Part shown: one piece after another, positions 63,942 to 64,000 of the stretch
Position numbering within the stretch: position 1 is the stretch's first letter
How the letters are laid out: every line of letters starts with the position of its first letter
Assembly (NCBI GenBank): GCA_963693285.1
Contig: OY848925.1
Location: forward strand, 6,302,932 to 6,366,931
Direction: 5' to 3'
Origin: Xestospongia muta
Taxonomy: Eukaryota > Porifera > Demospongiae > Haplosclerida > Petrosiidae
DNA length: 64,000 bases
The notes under the pieces: model-generated
The model's database searches: none
Seen by the model: only the letters and a program-made list of their open reading frames with translations
Told to the model about the DNA's origin: nothing
Translations under genes and position numbers: made by a program

Positions 63942-64000
<59 letters not shown>
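63917..64000. repeat. (AAT)n trinucleotide microsatellite, running off the window
   Basis: An (ata)n run with one c interruption extends to the last base inside a BROX intron. Confidence 0.9.

Overview
The window looks like nuclear DNA of a sponge (demosponge, Amphimedon-like). Evidence: AT-rich sequence; tightly packed genes with many very short GT-AG introns (about 40-120 bp); animal-specific proteins (muskelin, SPATA7, APLF, PAXX, BROX); abundant (CT)n/(GA)n microsatellites; and a tandem array of large, intronless, very Asn-rich membrane proteins of a kind I associate with sponge genomes. The species call is inference. All exon joins were worked out by eye from splice signals, phase and family conservation; no alignment program was run.

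Layout. 1-9 kb: three tandem copies (the first cut by the window edge) of an intronless gene for a beta-helix ectodomain joined to a multi-pass membrane region; the copies are a mosaic of near-identical and diverged blocks. 9.5-19.4 kb (-): a many-exon N-recognin E3 ligase of the UBR1/UBR2 type. 19.65-22.75 kb (-): a gene that appears to join a proline-rich region, BTB, BACK and two PDZ domains, an architecture I do not recognise. 22.9-32.2 kb: TIMM50, YY1, NUDT14, VTI1B, an intronless 2-oxoglutarate dioxygenase and APLF. 32.2-33.8 and 38.7-40.7 kb: gene-free DNA with matching dispersed repeats and, at 39.88-40.14 kb, a GC-rich segment that folds into several perfect hairpins with UUCG and GNRA tetraloops. 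Between them lie an RDH-like reductase, a kelch/coiled-coil protein and TSNAX. 40.7-46.6 kb: SPATA7, a 101-residue PH-domain protein and AK7 (two cilium genes). 47-64 kb: RAB1, MEMO1, muskelin, TIMM23, COPS3, an SNX13-like sorting nexin, PAXX and the 3' end of BROX.

From 22.7 kb onward the genes alternate strands almost without exception, giving head-to-head pairs with starts as little as 45 bp apart and tail-to-tail pairs with stops 58-500 bp apart. Functional pairings are suggestive only: TIMM50 and TIMM23 belong to one mitochondrial import complex, APLF and PAXX to non-homologous end joining, AK7 and SPATA7 to cilia, and UBR and COPS3 to ubiquitin control (possibly also muskelin and the BTB protein).

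Most long open frames of GERE/SLSL, GSIDSTD or SIHP type are tandem repeats inside introns, not genes. Many CT repeats lie on the sense strand just upstream of 3' splice sites, where they form the polypyrimidine tract.
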